From NCBI RefSeq assembly GCF_022513565.1, contig NZ_JAKWBE010000010.1:62001-126000 (forward strand): DNA of 64,000 nucleotides, written 5' to 3'. The notes beneath the pieces were generated by a model that was not told where the DNA came from, did no database searches, and was given only the letters and a program-made list of their open reading frames with translations. Below, piece after piece: positions 8,690 through 17,147 of this stretch; the stretch's first letter is position 1; every line of letters starts with the position of its first letter. The position numbers and the translations under genes are program-made. This DNA is from Streptomyces gilvus (GTDB lineage Bacteria > Actinomycetota > Actinomycetes > Streptomycetales > Streptomycetaceae).

Positions 8690-9571
8690 TCAGCCGTTCG
8701 CGGCGGCCGAGGCCTGGGCCTCGCCCCGACGGTTGATCTGGCGGAACGTGAACAGCTGCAGGTCGTTGCCGGCGGCGAAGACGTTCGTGGAGTTCTTCGT
8801 CACATCCTTGCCGTCGGTGAAGCCGACGGTCGTGAAGTAGGCGTAGCGACCGTAGGAATTGGCCGTGGTCAGGCAGGTGGCGGCGTTGCAGAAGTCCTTC
8901 ACGCCCTTGCCGGGCAGGGACGTGACGAAGCCCTTCTTGTCCGACTGGGTCCGGGCCTTGGCCGCCTGCGCCTGGGTGTCGAAGACGGCCACGCCGACCG
9001 TCACCGCGACGCCGTCCTTGCTGTAGGTGACCCGCATCAGACGGGTGCAGTCGTTGCCGGTGAGGATGGCCGGGAGGGTGCCCTTGGCGGCCGACGCGCA
9101 GTTCTTCGTGTCGGCCGTGGCGCCCTTCTTGTAGACCGCCGAACCCATGGTCAGCTGGGAGCCCGGGAAGAGGGTCTCCACGCTGAGCGGCGCCGTGTCC
9201 TTGGCCTTGCTGGAGATGAACTCCTTCGGGTCCAGCGGGGGCGGCGCGCTGGTCGGCGCGAAGGACGGGGCCGAGGCGCTGCTGCTGGGGATCGAGGCGC
9301 TCGCGGGCAGGTTGGACGGGCTCCCGGAGGCCTTGTTGTCGCCGTTCGCCGACACGACGGCCATGGCGACGGCGGTGCCTATCGCGATGGTGGCCACCGC
9401 GCCGCCGCCTATGAACAGCAGCCGGCGCCTCCTGTTGCGCGTCTCGGACGCCTCGGCGAGGGCCGCCCAGTCCGGGGTCCGGCCGTCGCCGCCGTTGTTC
9501 CACGGCTGCTGGGATTGCGGTTTCCAGGGATCCCACTGGGACTGAGGTCCCCCCTGCTGCCCAAAGCTCAT
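8690..9571 (-). CDS. hypothetical single-pass membrane protein with extracytoplasmic domain
   Basis: About 293 aa from the ATG at 9571; an in-frame ATG at 9580 is also possible. A Gln/Trp-rich cytosolic start (about 50 residues) is followed by RNRRRRLL, one membrane helix (LFIGGGAVATIAIGTAVAMAVV), a Ser/Pro/Ala linker and a roughly 180-residue exported domain with four or five cysteines (KNCAS, NDCTR, DFCNAATCL). I do not recognise the family. It is conserved in layout with Streptomyces anchored secreted proteins of unknown role. It is divergent from rplM. Confidence 0.7.
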   Translation of the reverse strand: MSFGQQGGPQSQWDPWKPQSQQPWNNGGDGRTPDWAALAEASETRNRRRRLLFIGGGAVATIAIGTAVAMAVVSANGDNKASGSPSNLPASASIPSSSASAPSFAPTSAPPPLDPKEFISSKAKDTAPLSVETLFPGSQLTMGSAVYKKGATADTKNCASAAKGTLPAILTGNDCTRLMRVTYSKDGVAVTVGVAVFDTQAQAAKARTQSDKKGFVTSLPGKGVKDFCNAATCLTTANSYGRYAYFTTVGFTDGKDVTKNSTNVFAAGNDLQLFTFRQINRRGEAQASAAANG

Positions 9572-9631
9572 GGGGCGCATCTTAGTGGGGGTGCGCGTGG
9601 TGCCGGTGGGCCTGTGGACAACGGGCTCGTT

Positions 9632-9660
9632 TTGACCCGCCCGGATGACCCCGGTATCCT
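9632..9660 (+). promoter_or_regulatory. vegetative promoter for rplM-rpsI
   Basis: TTGACC at 9632-9637 and TATCCT at 9655-9660 are separated by 17 bp, a good match to the major sigma factor consensus. Initiation near 9667 would give a leader of about 175 nt before rplM. The leader could carry ribosomal-protein autoregulation, but I see no recognised fold. Confidence 0.6.
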
Positions 9661-9840
9661 GCTTCTTCGTTGTGTATTGGCTCGCTCGTACTCACGAGAG
9701 GCCCTTCACACAGGTTCCCTGGAGCAGTTACCAGTGGGCGGCATACGGGCAGTGGCCCGGCATATTTGTCGTCCCCAGCTGCACGATCGCTTCAGTGATG
9801 CCATTTCCAGCACCCATCCACTGAAGAAGAAGGCTGCGAA

Positions 9841-10284
9841 GTGCGTACGTACAGCCCCAAGCCCGGCGATGTGACTCGCCAGTGGCACGTCATCGACGCT
9901 CAGGACGTTGTCCTGGGGCGTCTCGCCACGACCGCCGCGTCGCTTCTCCGCGGCAAGCACAAGCCGATCTACGCGCCCCACGTCGACACCGGTGACTTCG
10001 TCATCATCATCAACGCCGACAAGGTGCACCTGTCCGGCAACAAGCGGACGCAGAAGATGGCGTACCGCCACTCCGGCTACCCGGGTGGTCTGCGCTCCGT
10101 CCGTTACGACGAGCTGCTGGACAAGAACCCGGAGAAGGCCATCGAGAAGGCCGTCAAGGGCATGCTCCCCAAGAACTCCCTGGGCCGTCAGATGCTCTCG
10201 AAGCTGAAGGTCTACAAGGGTGACCAGCACCCGCACGGCGCGCAGCAGCCGCAGCCGTTCGAGATCACCCAGGTCGCGCAGTAA
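9841..10284 (+). CDS. rplM: 50S ribosomal protein L13
   Basis: 147 aa, the normal length. It begins MRTYSPKPGDVTRQWHVIDA and contains VLGRLATTAASLLRGKHKP, YAPHVDTGDFVIIIN and a KMAYRHSGYPGG segment, all typical of L13, an early-assembling large-subunit protein. The start is GTG with a GAAGAAGAAGG-like ribosome-binding region. It is followed by rpsI 41 bp downstream, the near-universal bacterial pair. Confidence 0.97.
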   Translation: MRTYSPKPGDVTRQWHVIDAQDVVLGRLATTAASLLRGKHKPIYAPHVDTGDFVIIINADKVHLSGNKRTQKMAYRHSGYPGGLRSVRYDELLDKNPEKAIEKAVKGMLPKNSLGRQMLSKLKVYKGDQHPHGAQQPQPFEITQVAQ

Positions 10285-10325
10285 GTCCGGCCACCCCTAA
10301 GCCTGAAGAGAATCTGAGGAGAATC

Positions 10326-10838
10326 GTGGCCGAGACCACTGCCGAGCAGCCGCTCGAAGAGCTTGACATCGACAGCTACACCACGGAGTCGGACGTCCCC
10401 GTCGAGGGCGAGTACACCTCCGAGTCCCTCGCGTCCCGCTTCGGCGACCCCCAGCCGGCCGCCGGCCTGGGCCGCCGCAAGAACGCCATCGCCCGCGTCC
10501 GGATCGTCCCGGGCACCGGCAAGTGGAAGATCAACGGTCGCACCCTCGAGGACTACTTCCCGAACAAGGTGCACCAGCAGGAAGTCAACGAGCCCTTCAA
10601 GGTGCTCGAGCTCGAGGGCCGCTACGACGTCATCGCCCGCATCGCCGGTGGCGGTGTCTCCGGTCAGGCCGGTGCGCTCCGTCTCGGTGTCGCCCGCGCG
10701 CTGAACGAGGCCGACGTCGACAACAACCGCGGCCCGCTCAAGAAGGCCGGCTTCCTCCGCCGCGACGACCGTGCGGTCGAGCGCAAGAAGGCCGGTCTGA
10801 AGAAGGCCCGCAAGGCCCCGCAGTACAGCAAGCGCTAA
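10326..10838 (+). CDS. rpsI: 30S ribosomal protein S9
   Basis: 170 aa. The conserved S9 body starts near residue 45 (GRRKNAIARVRIVPGTG), includes GGGVSGQAGALRLGVARAL and ends with the invariant basic tail KKARKAPQYSKR that reaches the ribosomal P-site. The acidic extension of about 40 residues before the core is usual in actinobacteria. GTG start with GAGGAGAA upstream. A strong terminator follows. Confidence 0.97.
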   Translation: MAETTAEQPLEELDIDSYTTESDVPVEGEYTSESLASRFGDPQPAAGLGRRKNAIARVRIVPGTGKWKINGRTLEDYFPNKVHQQEVNEPFKVLELEGRYDVIARIAGGGVSGQAGALRLGVARALNEADVDNNRGPLKKAGFLRRDDRAVERKKAGLKKARKAPQYSKR

Positions 10839-10859
10839 GCTTCGCTGCCTGCTCTTCCG

Positions 10860-10901
10860 CGAACGCCCCGGCGGCACGCCACAGTGCTGTCGGGGCGTTC
10901 G
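10860..10901 (+). terminator. rho-independent-type terminator of rplM-rpsI
   Basis: CGAACGCCCCG (10860-10870) pairs with CGGGGCGTTCG (10891-10901), an 11-bp stem with a 20-nt loop, followed by GTTTATC. Confidence 0.7.
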
Positions 10902-11015
10902 TTTATCACCGTCGGGGGCGTATAACGGCACAAGACCCTCAACGGCTTGTGTGATCGGATGCCGCTATCCGGTGGGTGTACGCCGCCTGTAACTGACGTT
11001 TCCTCAGGAGGACAA

Positions 11016-12374
11016 GTGGGACGACTCTTCGGCACGGACGGCGTGCGGGGCGTCGCCAACGCGGACCTGACGGCCGAGATGGCGCTCGGTCTGTCGGTCG
11101 CGGCGGCGCACGTGCTGGCCGAGGCGGGAACGTTCGAGGGCCACCGGCCAACGGCGGTCGTCGGACGGGACCCCCGTGCGTCCGGGGAGTTCCTGGAGGC
11201 CGCGGTCGTCGCGGGCCTCGCGAGCGCCGGCGTGGACGTGCTGCGCGTCGGAGTGCTGCCGACGCCCGCGGTGGCGTACCTCACCGGCGCGCTCGGCGCC
11301 GACCTGGGCGTCATGCTCTCCGCCAGCCACAACGCCATGCCCGACAACGGCGTCAAGTTCTTCGCCCGCGGCGGCCACAAGCTCGCCGACGAGCTGGAGG
11401 ACCGGATCGAGGCGGTGTACGACTCCCACCGGCACGGTGAGCCCTGGGAGCGGCCTACCGGAGCGGGCGTCGGACGGGTGCGGGACTACGAGGAGGGCTT
11501 CGACAGGTACGTCGCCCATCTGATCGCCGTACTCCCGAACCGGCTGGACGGGCTGAAGATCGTCCTCGACGAGGCGCACGGGGCGGCGGCGTGGGTGTCG
11601 CCGAAGGCGTTCTCCCAGGCCGGCGCCGAGGTCGTCACGATCGGCGCCTCCCCGGACGGGCTCAACATCAACGACGGCTGCGGCTCGACCCACCTCGACA
11701 AGCTGAAGGCCGCGGTCGTCGAGCACGGGGCGGCGCTCGGTATCGCGCACGACGGTGACGCGGACCGGTGCCTGGCCGTGGACCACACCGGCGCGGAGGT
11801 CGACGGCGACCAGATCCTCGCCGTACTCGCGCTGGCCATGCGGGAGCGGTCGGCGCTGCGGGCCGACACCTTGGTGGCGACCGTGATGTCCAACCTCGGG
11901 TTCAAGCTGGCGCTGGAGCGGGAGGGGCTGACCCTCGTCCAGACGGCGGTCGGGGACCGGTACGTGCTGGAGGAGATGAAGCAGCACGGCTACGCGCTCG
12001 GCGGCGAGCAGTCCGGGCACGTGATCATCCTGGACCACGCGACGACCGGGGACGGCACGCTGACGGGGCTCATGCTGGCGGCGCGGGTCGCGGAGACGGG
12101 GCGGTCGCTGCGGGACCTCGCGGCGGTGATGGAGCGGTTGCCGCAGGTCCTGATCAACGTGCCGGACGTGGACAGGTCCCGGGTCGGGAAATCGGCCGAA
12201 CTCTCGGCTGCCGTCGCCGAGGCGGAGCGGGAGTTGGGGGCGACCGGGCGGGTGCTGCTGCGGCCTTCCGGGACGGAGCCGTTGGTTCGGGTCATGGTCG
12301 AGGCGGCCGATATCGATCAGGCTCGGTCGGTGGCGGGGCGGCTGGCCGATGCCGTCAAGTCGGCGTTGGGTTAG
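11016..12374 (+). CDS. glmM: phosphoglucosamine mutase
   Basis: 452 aa. It converts glucosamine-6-phosphate to glucosamine-1-phosphate for UDP-GlcNAc and peptidoglycan. Seen: N-terminal GRLFGTDGVRGVAN, the catalytic phosphoserine loop MLSASHNAMPDNGVKFF, the metal loop IAHDGDADRCLAVD, the sugar loop GGEQSGHVI and phosphate-binding RPSGTEPLVRVM. The GTG at 11016 is preceded by CAGGAGGACAA, an excellent ribosome-binding site, so upstream in-frame codons are not used. glmS lies 2.2 kb downstream, so both steps from fructose-6-phosphate sit in this locus. Confidence 0.96.
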   Translation: MGRLFGTDGVRGVANADLTAEMALGLSVAAAHVLAEAGTFEGHRPTAVVGRDPRASGEFLEAAVVAGLASAGVDVLRVGVLPTPAVAYLTGALGADLGVMLSASHNAMPDNGVKFFARGGHKLADELEDRIEAVYDSHRHGEPWERPTGAGVGRVRDYEEGFDRYVAHLIAVLPNRLDGLKIVLDEAHGAAAWVSPKAFSQAGAEVVTIGASPDGLNINDGCGSTHLDKLKAAVVEHGAALGIAHDGDADRCLAVDHTGAEVDGDQILAVLALAMRERSALRADTLVATVMSNLGFKLALEREGLTLVQTAVGDRYVLEEMKQHGYALGGEQSGHVIILDHATTGDGTLTGLMLAARVAETGRSLRDLAAVMERLPQVLINVPDVDRSRVGKSAELSAAVAEAERELGATGRVLLRPSGTEPLVRVMVEAADIDQARSVAGRLADAVKSALG

Positions 12375-12420
12375 TAATCCGAGCCCCTGGCGGGTGCCGG
12401 GTGGGGGGTGGGGGGTGCTG

Positions 12421-12510
12421 TCGTCGGCGGGCCGCGGGTTGTCTGTGGCTTGTCGCGCCCAAGCGGCGGAGCCGCACATTGAGCAGAGCCCCGCGCCCCT
12501 ATCGGGCGCT
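12421..12510. repeat. dispersed Streptomyces intergenic repeat (REP-like)
   Basis: This segment, with GTGGCTTGTCGCGCCCAAGC, a GCGGC-GGA-GCCGC hairpin at about 12463-12475 and CCCCGCGCCCCT, resembles a repeat I recall as very common between Streptomyces genes. It lies between convergent glmM and the DUF389 gene and probably serves as a bidirectional terminator-like structure. Confidence 0.45.
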
Positions 12511-13437
12511 GATGTTCCGGCGTTGAGAGGCCCACAGCCACTTCTGGGTCAGAAGGGTCACTGTGCCTGCCAGGACGATGCCCATGAGGTTCAGGAGCAG
12601 CTGCTCGGTCGATCCCCAGGCCTGTTTGTACTCCGTGTAGGCGAAGGCCACCGCCGCGTTGGCGGCGGCCGGGACCGTGGTGACCGAGATGGCCACGCCG
12701 ACCAGGAGGCCCGACTTCGCCGAGGTGAGCGAGAGCGTGCCGGCGATGCCGGCCAGGACCGCCACGACGAAGGAGAAGGCGTCGGGGCGGTAGATGAAGT
12801 TGGTGTTGGGCCGCTCGGCCTCCAGGCGCACCTTGGTGAACAGGTTGATGCCGTCCATGAAGTAGGTGAAGCCGACGGTGATCAGCATGGCCACCGCGAA
12901 GCCGACAAGCAGCGCGATCAGGGAACGCAGGGCCAGACGCGGGTGGCGCTGGACCACCGAGGTGCAGATGCCGGCGAGCGGGCCGAACTCCGGGCCCACC
13001 GCCATCGCGCCGACGATCAGGATGGCGTTGTCGAGGACGACACCGCAGGCCGCGATCATCGTGGCGAGGGTGATGAAGGCGACGTAGGTGACGGAGAGCG
13101 TCGACTCCTCGTGGGTCGCCTCGGTCAGCTGCTCCCAGAGCACCGCGTCCGCGCCCTCGCCCGGGGCCTCCTCCTCCGCCTTGTCGGCCCGCTTGGACAG
13201 CGAGAGGTCGATGTTCTCGACGGCGATGGAACCGGTCCGGTCCAGCCCCAACTCCCGTAGCGCACCGATAAGTTCGTCGCCGGCCTCACGGGCGACATCG
13301 CACAGCACCACGTCCCCGGCGGGGTTGCGGGCGGCGCCGGGCAGGACGACGAGGTGGGTCGTCCCGACCGTCTTCTCGATCAGGCGGACCACGTCGTCGG
13401 TCGTGCCGGACGGGGTGATCAGACGCAGGTGCAGCAT
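12499..13437 (-). CDS. DUF389 family membrane protein
   Basis: 312 aa. The first 100 residues form a soluble ferredoxin-like domain (MLHLRLITPSGTTDDVVRLIE). A helical linker and six hydrophobic segments (about residues 120-300) follow, with the DUF389 signature GAMAVGPEFGPLAGICTSVVQ in the second or third helix and SAKSGLLVGVAISVTTVPAAAN later. Function is unknown; relatives are predicted transporters. Monocistronic, ending just before the glmM 3' end and 16 bp from coaA, so it may be co-transcribed with coaA. Confidence 0.85.
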   Translation of the reverse strand: MLHLRLITPSGTTDDVVRLIEKTVGTTHLVVLPGAARNPAGDVVLCDVAREAGDELIGALRELGLDRTGSIAVENIDLSLSKRADKAEEEAPGEGADAVLWEQLTEATHEESTLSVTYVAFITLATMIAACGVVLDNAILIVGAMAVGPEFGPLAGICTSVVQRHPRLALRSLIALLVGFAVAMLITVGFTYFMDGINLFTKVRLEAERPNTNFIYRPDAFSFVVAVLAGIAGTLSLTSAKSGLLVGVAISVTTVPAAANAAVAFAYTEYKQAWGSTEQLLLNLMGIVLAGTVTLLTQKWLWASQRRNISAR

Positions 13438-13453
13438 GGCCGCAGACTAACGG

Positions 13454-14443
13454 TCACAGCTTGCGCAGGCTCAGGCGCCGGACCTTGTGGTCGGCGCCCT
13501 TGCGGACGATGAGCGTGGCACGGCCGCGGGTGGGGGCGATGTTCTCGACCAGGTTGGGCTTGTTGATCGTGCGCCACAGGGTGCGGGCGTAGTCGAGGGC
13601 CTCCTCCTCGGAGACCTGGGTGTACTTCCTGAAGTACGAGTCCGGGTTCTGGAAGGCGGTCTGGCGCAGCTTCTTGAACCGGCTGAGGTACCAGCGCTCG
13701 ATGTCGTCGGCGGCGGCGTCGACGTACACACTGAAGTCGAAGTAGTCGGCGAGACCGACGCGGGTGCGGCCGTCCTTGCCGGGGAGGGCGGGCTGCAGGA
13801 CGTTGAGGCCCTCGACGATGAGGATGTCCGGGCGGCGGACCGTGAGCCGCTGGTCCGGCACGATGTCGTAGATCAGGTGGGAGTAGACGGGTGCGGTGAC
13901 CTCGTCCTTGCCGGCCTTGATGTCGGCGACGAAACGCGTGAGGGCCCGGCGGTCGTACGACTCCGGGAAGCCCTTGCGCGACATCAGACCGCGGGCCTGG
14001 AGCTCCCGGGTGGGCAGCAGGAAGCCGTCCGTCGTGACGCGCTCGACGCGGGGGTGCTCGGGCCAGCGGGACAGCAGCGCCTGGAGCAGACGGGCGACGG
14101 TCGACTTCCCGACGGCCACGGATCCGGCGACGCCGATGACGAACGGGGTGCCGGACTGGGAGCCCTGCTCGCCCAGGAACGTGTTCAGCGCCCCTCTCAG
14201 CCCGTCCGTGGCGCCGACGTAGAGGTTGAGGAGCCGGGAGAGCGGGAGGTAGATGTCCCGCACCTCGTCGAGGTCGATGACGTCACCGAGACCGCGCAGC
14301 TTCTCGACCTCCTCGGCGGTCAGCGGCAACGGAGTCTTGTCCCGCAGCGCGCTCCACTCGGTTCGGGTGAGGTCGACGTAGGGAGTCGCCTCCGGCCGCT
14401 GCCGGTGGGCGCTCCGGGGCATCGAGGAGACCGGAGAGATCAC
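13454..14443 (-). CDS. coaA: type I pantothenate kinase
   Basis: 329 aa. It phosphorylates pantothenate with ATP, the first step of coenzyme A synthesis. The P-loop GVAGSVAVGKST lies near residue 105. TDGFLLP, KGFPESYDRRAL and a DFSVYVDA...W segment with YFRKYTQVS identify the prokaryotic type I enzyme. The listed start is GTG; an ATG at 14422 (MPRSAHRQRPEATPYVDLTR) is equally plausible and nearer the usual length. It diverges from glmS with about 140 bp between them. Confidence 0.95.
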   Translation of the reverse strand: MISPVSSMPRSAHRQRPEATPYVDLTRTEWSALRDKTPLPLTAEEVEKLRGLGDVIDLDEVRDIYLPLSRLLNLYVGATDGLRGALNTFLGEQGSQSGTPFVIGVAGSVAVGKSTVARLLQALLSRWPEHPRVERVTTDGFLLPTRELQARGLMSRKGFPESYDRRALTRFVADIKAGKDEVTAPVYSHLIYDIVPDQRLTVRRPDILIVEGLNVLQPALPGKDGRTRVGLADYFDFSVYVDAAADDIERWYLSRFKKLRQTAFQNPDSYFRKYTQVSEEEALDYARTLWRTINKPNLVENIAPTRGRATLIVRKGADHKVRRLSLRKL

Positions 14444-14586
14444 AGTCCATTGTTAACGGAGTTTGAACGGGGTGGGGGGTGGGGTGCGTCACGCTCGTCC
14501 GCGCGGGTTCGTATGGCCGTGGGAATTTCCGAAATCGGGCACGATTGCTGTCTTTCCGACGGTGATTCGGCCGTAGGCTGCGGGCC

Positions 14587-16434
14587 ATGTGCGGAATCGT
14601 GGGATACGTGGGGTCGCAGTCGGCGCTTGATGTCGTGATGGCCGGGCTGAAGCGGCTGGAGTACCGGGGGTACGACTCGGCGGGTGTCGCCGTGCTGTCG
14701 GACGGAGGGCTGGCTGCGGCCAAGAAGGCCGGAAAGCTGGTGAACCTGGAGAAGGAACTGGTCGACCGGCCGTTGCCGTCGGGTTCGACCGGCATCGGGC
14801 ACACGCGGTGGGCCACGCACGGCGGACCGACCGACGCGAACGCGCATCCGCATCTCGACAACGCGGGGCGGGTCGCGGTCGTCCACAACGGGATCATCGA
14901 GAACTTCGCCGGGCTGCGGGCGGAGTTGGCGGAGCGCGGCCACGACCTCGCCTCCGAGACCGACACCGAGGTCGTCGCACACCTGCTCGCCGAGGAGTTC
15001 TCGTCCTGCGCCGATCTCGGCGAGGCCATGCGGCTGGTGTGCCGGCGCCTGGAGGGCGCGTTCACGCTCGTGGCGGTGCACGCCGACGAACCCGACGTGG
15101 TCGTGGGCGCGCGGCGGAACTCCCCGCTGGTGGTGGGCCTTGGTGAGGGTGAGGCGTTCCTGGCCTCCGACGTCGCCGCGTTCATCGCCCACACGCGGTC
15201 GGCGATCGAGCTGGGCCAGGACCAGGTCGTCGAGCTGCGCCGCGACGGCGCGACGGTGACAGGCTTCGACGGCGCGCCCGCGGAGGTCCGTTCCTATCAC
15301 GTGGACTGGGACGCCTCCGCCGCGGAAAAGGGGGGCTATGACTACTTCATGCTCAAGGAGATCGCCGAGCAGCCCAAGGCGGTCGCCGACACGCTGCTCG
15401 GCCGCATCGACGCCGGCGGCTCGCTGACGCTGGACGAGGTGCGGATCAGCGCCTCGGAGCTGCGCGAGGTCGACAAGGTCGTCATCGTCGCCTGCGGTAC
15501 GGCCTTCCATGCCGGGCTGATCGCCAAGTACGCCATCGAGCACTGGACGCGCATCCCGTGCGAGGTGGAGCTGGCGAGCGAGTTCCGCTACCGGGACCCG
15601 ATCCTGGGCGCACGGTCGCTCGTGATCGCCATCTCCCAGTCCGGCGAGACGATGGACACGCTGATGGCCCTGCGGCACGCACGCGAGCAAGGCTCCAAGG
15701 TGCTGGCCATCTGCAACACCAACGGCTCGACCATCCCCCGCGAGTCGGACGGAGTGCTCTACACCCACGCCGGTCCGGAGGTGGCGGTCGCGTCGACGAA
15801 GGCGTTCCTCACCCAGCTGGTCGCCTGCTACCTGGTCGCCCTGTACCTGGGCCAGGTGCGCGGCACCAAGTGGGGTGACGAGATCGGCGCCGTCATCCGC
15901 GACCTCGCCCGGATCTCGGTCGAGGTCGAGCGCGTCCTGGAGACGATGGAGCCGGTACGGGCGCTGGCGCGCTCCCTCGCCGACAAGAAAACGGTGCTCT
16001 TCCTCGGGCGGCACGTCGGCTACCCGGTGGCCCTGGAAGGCGCGTTGAAGCTCAAGGAACTCGCCTACATGCACGCCGAGGGCTTCGCGGCGGGCGAGCT
16101 GAAGCACGGGCCGATCGCGCTGATCGAGGAGGATCTGCCGGTGGTGGTCGTGGTGCCCTCGCCCCGGGGCCGCTCCGTCCTCCACGACAAGATCGTGTCC
16201 AACATCCAGGAGATCCGGGCGCGGGGTGCGCGGACCATCGTGATCGCGGAGGAGGGGGACGAGGCGGTGGTGCCGTACGCCGACCACCTGATCCGCATCC
16301 CGGCGACTCCCACCCTCCTCCAGCCGCTGGTCGCCACGGTCCCGTTGCAGGTGTTCGCCTGCGAACTGGCGACGGCCCGCGGCAACGAGGTGGACCAGCC
16401 GCGGAACCTGGCGAAGTCGGTGACGGTGGAGTGA
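14587..16434 (+). CDS. glmS: glutamine-fructose-6-phosphate aminotransferase (isomerizing)
   Basis: 615 aa. It makes glucosamine-6-phosphate from fructose-6-phosphate and glutamine. The N-terminal Ntn glutaminase domain has Cys2 (MCGIVGYVG), HTRWATHG and HNGIIEN. The linker is followed by two SIS isomerase domains with CGTAFHAG, ISQSGETMDT and AEGFAAGELKHGPIALIE. The protein ends DQPRNLAKSVTVE, the conserved C-tail. Length is normal. Two hairpins lie just downstream. No glmS ribozyme-like leader is evident. Confidence 0.96.
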   Translation: MCGIVGYVGSQSALDVVMAGLKRLEYRGYDSAGVAVLSDGGLAAAKKAGKLVNLEKELVDRPLPSGSTGIGHTRWATHGGPTDANAHPHLDNAGRVAVVHNGIIENFAGLRAELAERGHDLASETDTEVVAHLLAEEFSSCADLGEAMRLVCRRLEGAFTLVAVHADEPDVVVGARRNSPLVVGLGEGEAFLASDVAAFIAHTRSAIELGQDQVVELRRDGATVTGFDGAPAEVRSYHVDWDASAAEKGGYDYFMLKEIAEQPKAVADTLLGRIDAGGSLTLDEVRISASELREVDKVVIVACGTAFHAGLIAKYAIEHWTRIPCEVELASEFRYRDPILGARSLVIAISQSGETMDTLMALRHAREQGSKVLAICNTNGSTIPRESDGVLYTHAGPEVAVASTKAFLTQLVACYLVALYLGQVRGTKWGDEIGAVIRDLARISVEVERVLETMEPVRALARSLADKKTVLFLGRHVGYPVALEGALKLKELAYMHAEGFAAGELKHGPIALIEEDLPVVVVVPSPRGRSVLHDKIVSNIQEIRARGARTIVIAEEGDEAVVPYADHLIRIPATPTLLQPLVATVPLQVFACELATARGNEVDQPRNLAKSVTVE

Positions 16435-16440
16435 GCGGGC

Positions 16441-16501
16441 GGGGGTAGAGCCCCCGGGCGCGGAAAGGGGCGTACGGCCGCGAGGCATGCCGTACGCCCC
16501 T
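16441..16501 (+). terminator. two hairpins between convergent glmS and SH3-protein genes
   Basis: GGGGG-TAGAG-CCCCC at 16441-16455, then a perfect 13-bp stem, AGGGGCGTACGGC (16466-16478) with GCCGTACGCCCCT (16489-16501), loop 10 nt. This should terminate from both directions. Confidence 0.7.
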
Positions 16502-16513
16502 CAGTCATCCGGA

Positions 16514-16546
16514 CCCGATCAGATCCCGGTCAGATCCCGGTCAGAT
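16514..16546. repeat. stop-codon-spanning 11-bp tandem repeat
   Basis: Three 11-bp copies (plus strand CCCGATCAGAT, CCCGGTCAGAT, CCCGGTCAGAT). The last contains the final Ile codon and TGA stop of the minus-strand gene ending at 16541. Confidence 0.75.
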
Positions 16547-16891
16547 GGCGAAGCAGGTCTTCGGCACCCAGCCGTTCTTCGTGTCGCCGCCGTAGAGCCA
16601 CTGGTTGCTCGTCTTGCCGCAGGCCGTGTACGAGCCGCCCTTGTAGGACTTGCCGTCGTTGCAGACGGCGCCCTTCGCGCCCTTGGCCCAGATGCCGATG
16701 GCCGTGGCACTGGTCTTCGGCGAGGTGCGGACGTTGACGGTCTCCTTGGGCTTGACGTTGACGAGCGCCTTGCTGCAGTCCGTCGGCAGGGTCGCCGCGG
16801 CGGCGGTCCCGGCGGTGGCGACGGTGCCGGTGAGGGCCGTACCGACGAGGGCGGCGGTGGCGAGTGCGGTGCCCAGAGACTTCAACTTCAA
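16541..16891 (-). CDS. small secreted SH3-domain-like protein
   Basis: 116 aa. The Sec signal peptide ends near residue 33 (TAGTAAAA). The mature part, about 80 residues, has VNVRTSPKTSATAIG, a typical bacterial SH3 (SH3b) opening, and ends GWVPKTCFAI. Four cysteines (DCSK, AVCND, TACGK, KTCFAI) could form two disulfides outside the cell. SH3b domains bind cell-wall peptides or glycans. The 3' end carries a tandem repeat. Confidence 0.75.
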   Translation of the reverse strand: MKLKSLGTALATAALVGTALTGTVATAGTAAAATLPTDCSKALVNVKPKETVNVRTSPKTSATAIGIWAKGAKGAVCNDGKSYKGGSYTACGKTSNQWLYGGDTKNGWVPKTCFAI

Positions 16892-16931
16892 GGCTGTTTC
16901 CTCCCGTTACTTGCGATGGTCACCGCAAAGG

Positions 16932-17147
16932 CTACTGGGAGGAGGGGCTGTCGATGATCTTGGGGGTGTCGAGGGCTTGCAGGAAGAGGGTGAAGGCGGC
17001 GGCGGGGAAGGTGAGGGTGGCCCGGGTGGGGGCCTTGGAGTCGCGGACGGATATGTGGGTGGGGGAGTGGGCCACTTCCACGCATTCGTTGCCGTCGTCG
17101 GGGCCCGAGTAGGACGACTTCCGCCAGTTGTCCATGGGATGCCTCAC
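16932..17147 (-). CDS. DUF397 domain protein
   Basis: 71 aa. It contains the DUF397 core WRKSSYSGPDDGNECVEVA, followed by VRDSKAPTRATLTFPAAAF. Starts: GTG at 17147 overlaps the upstream TGA (GTGA), or ATG at 17135. In Streptomyces these small acidic proteins are encoded next to XRE/DUF5753 regulators, and several pairs (WhiJ type) act in development or antibiotic control. Partnership with the adjacent regulator is expected from this precedent. Confidence 0.88.
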   Translation of the reverse strand: MRHPMDNWRKSSYSGPDDGNECVEVAHSPTHISVRDSKAPTRATLTFPAAAFTLFLQALDTPKIIDSPSSQ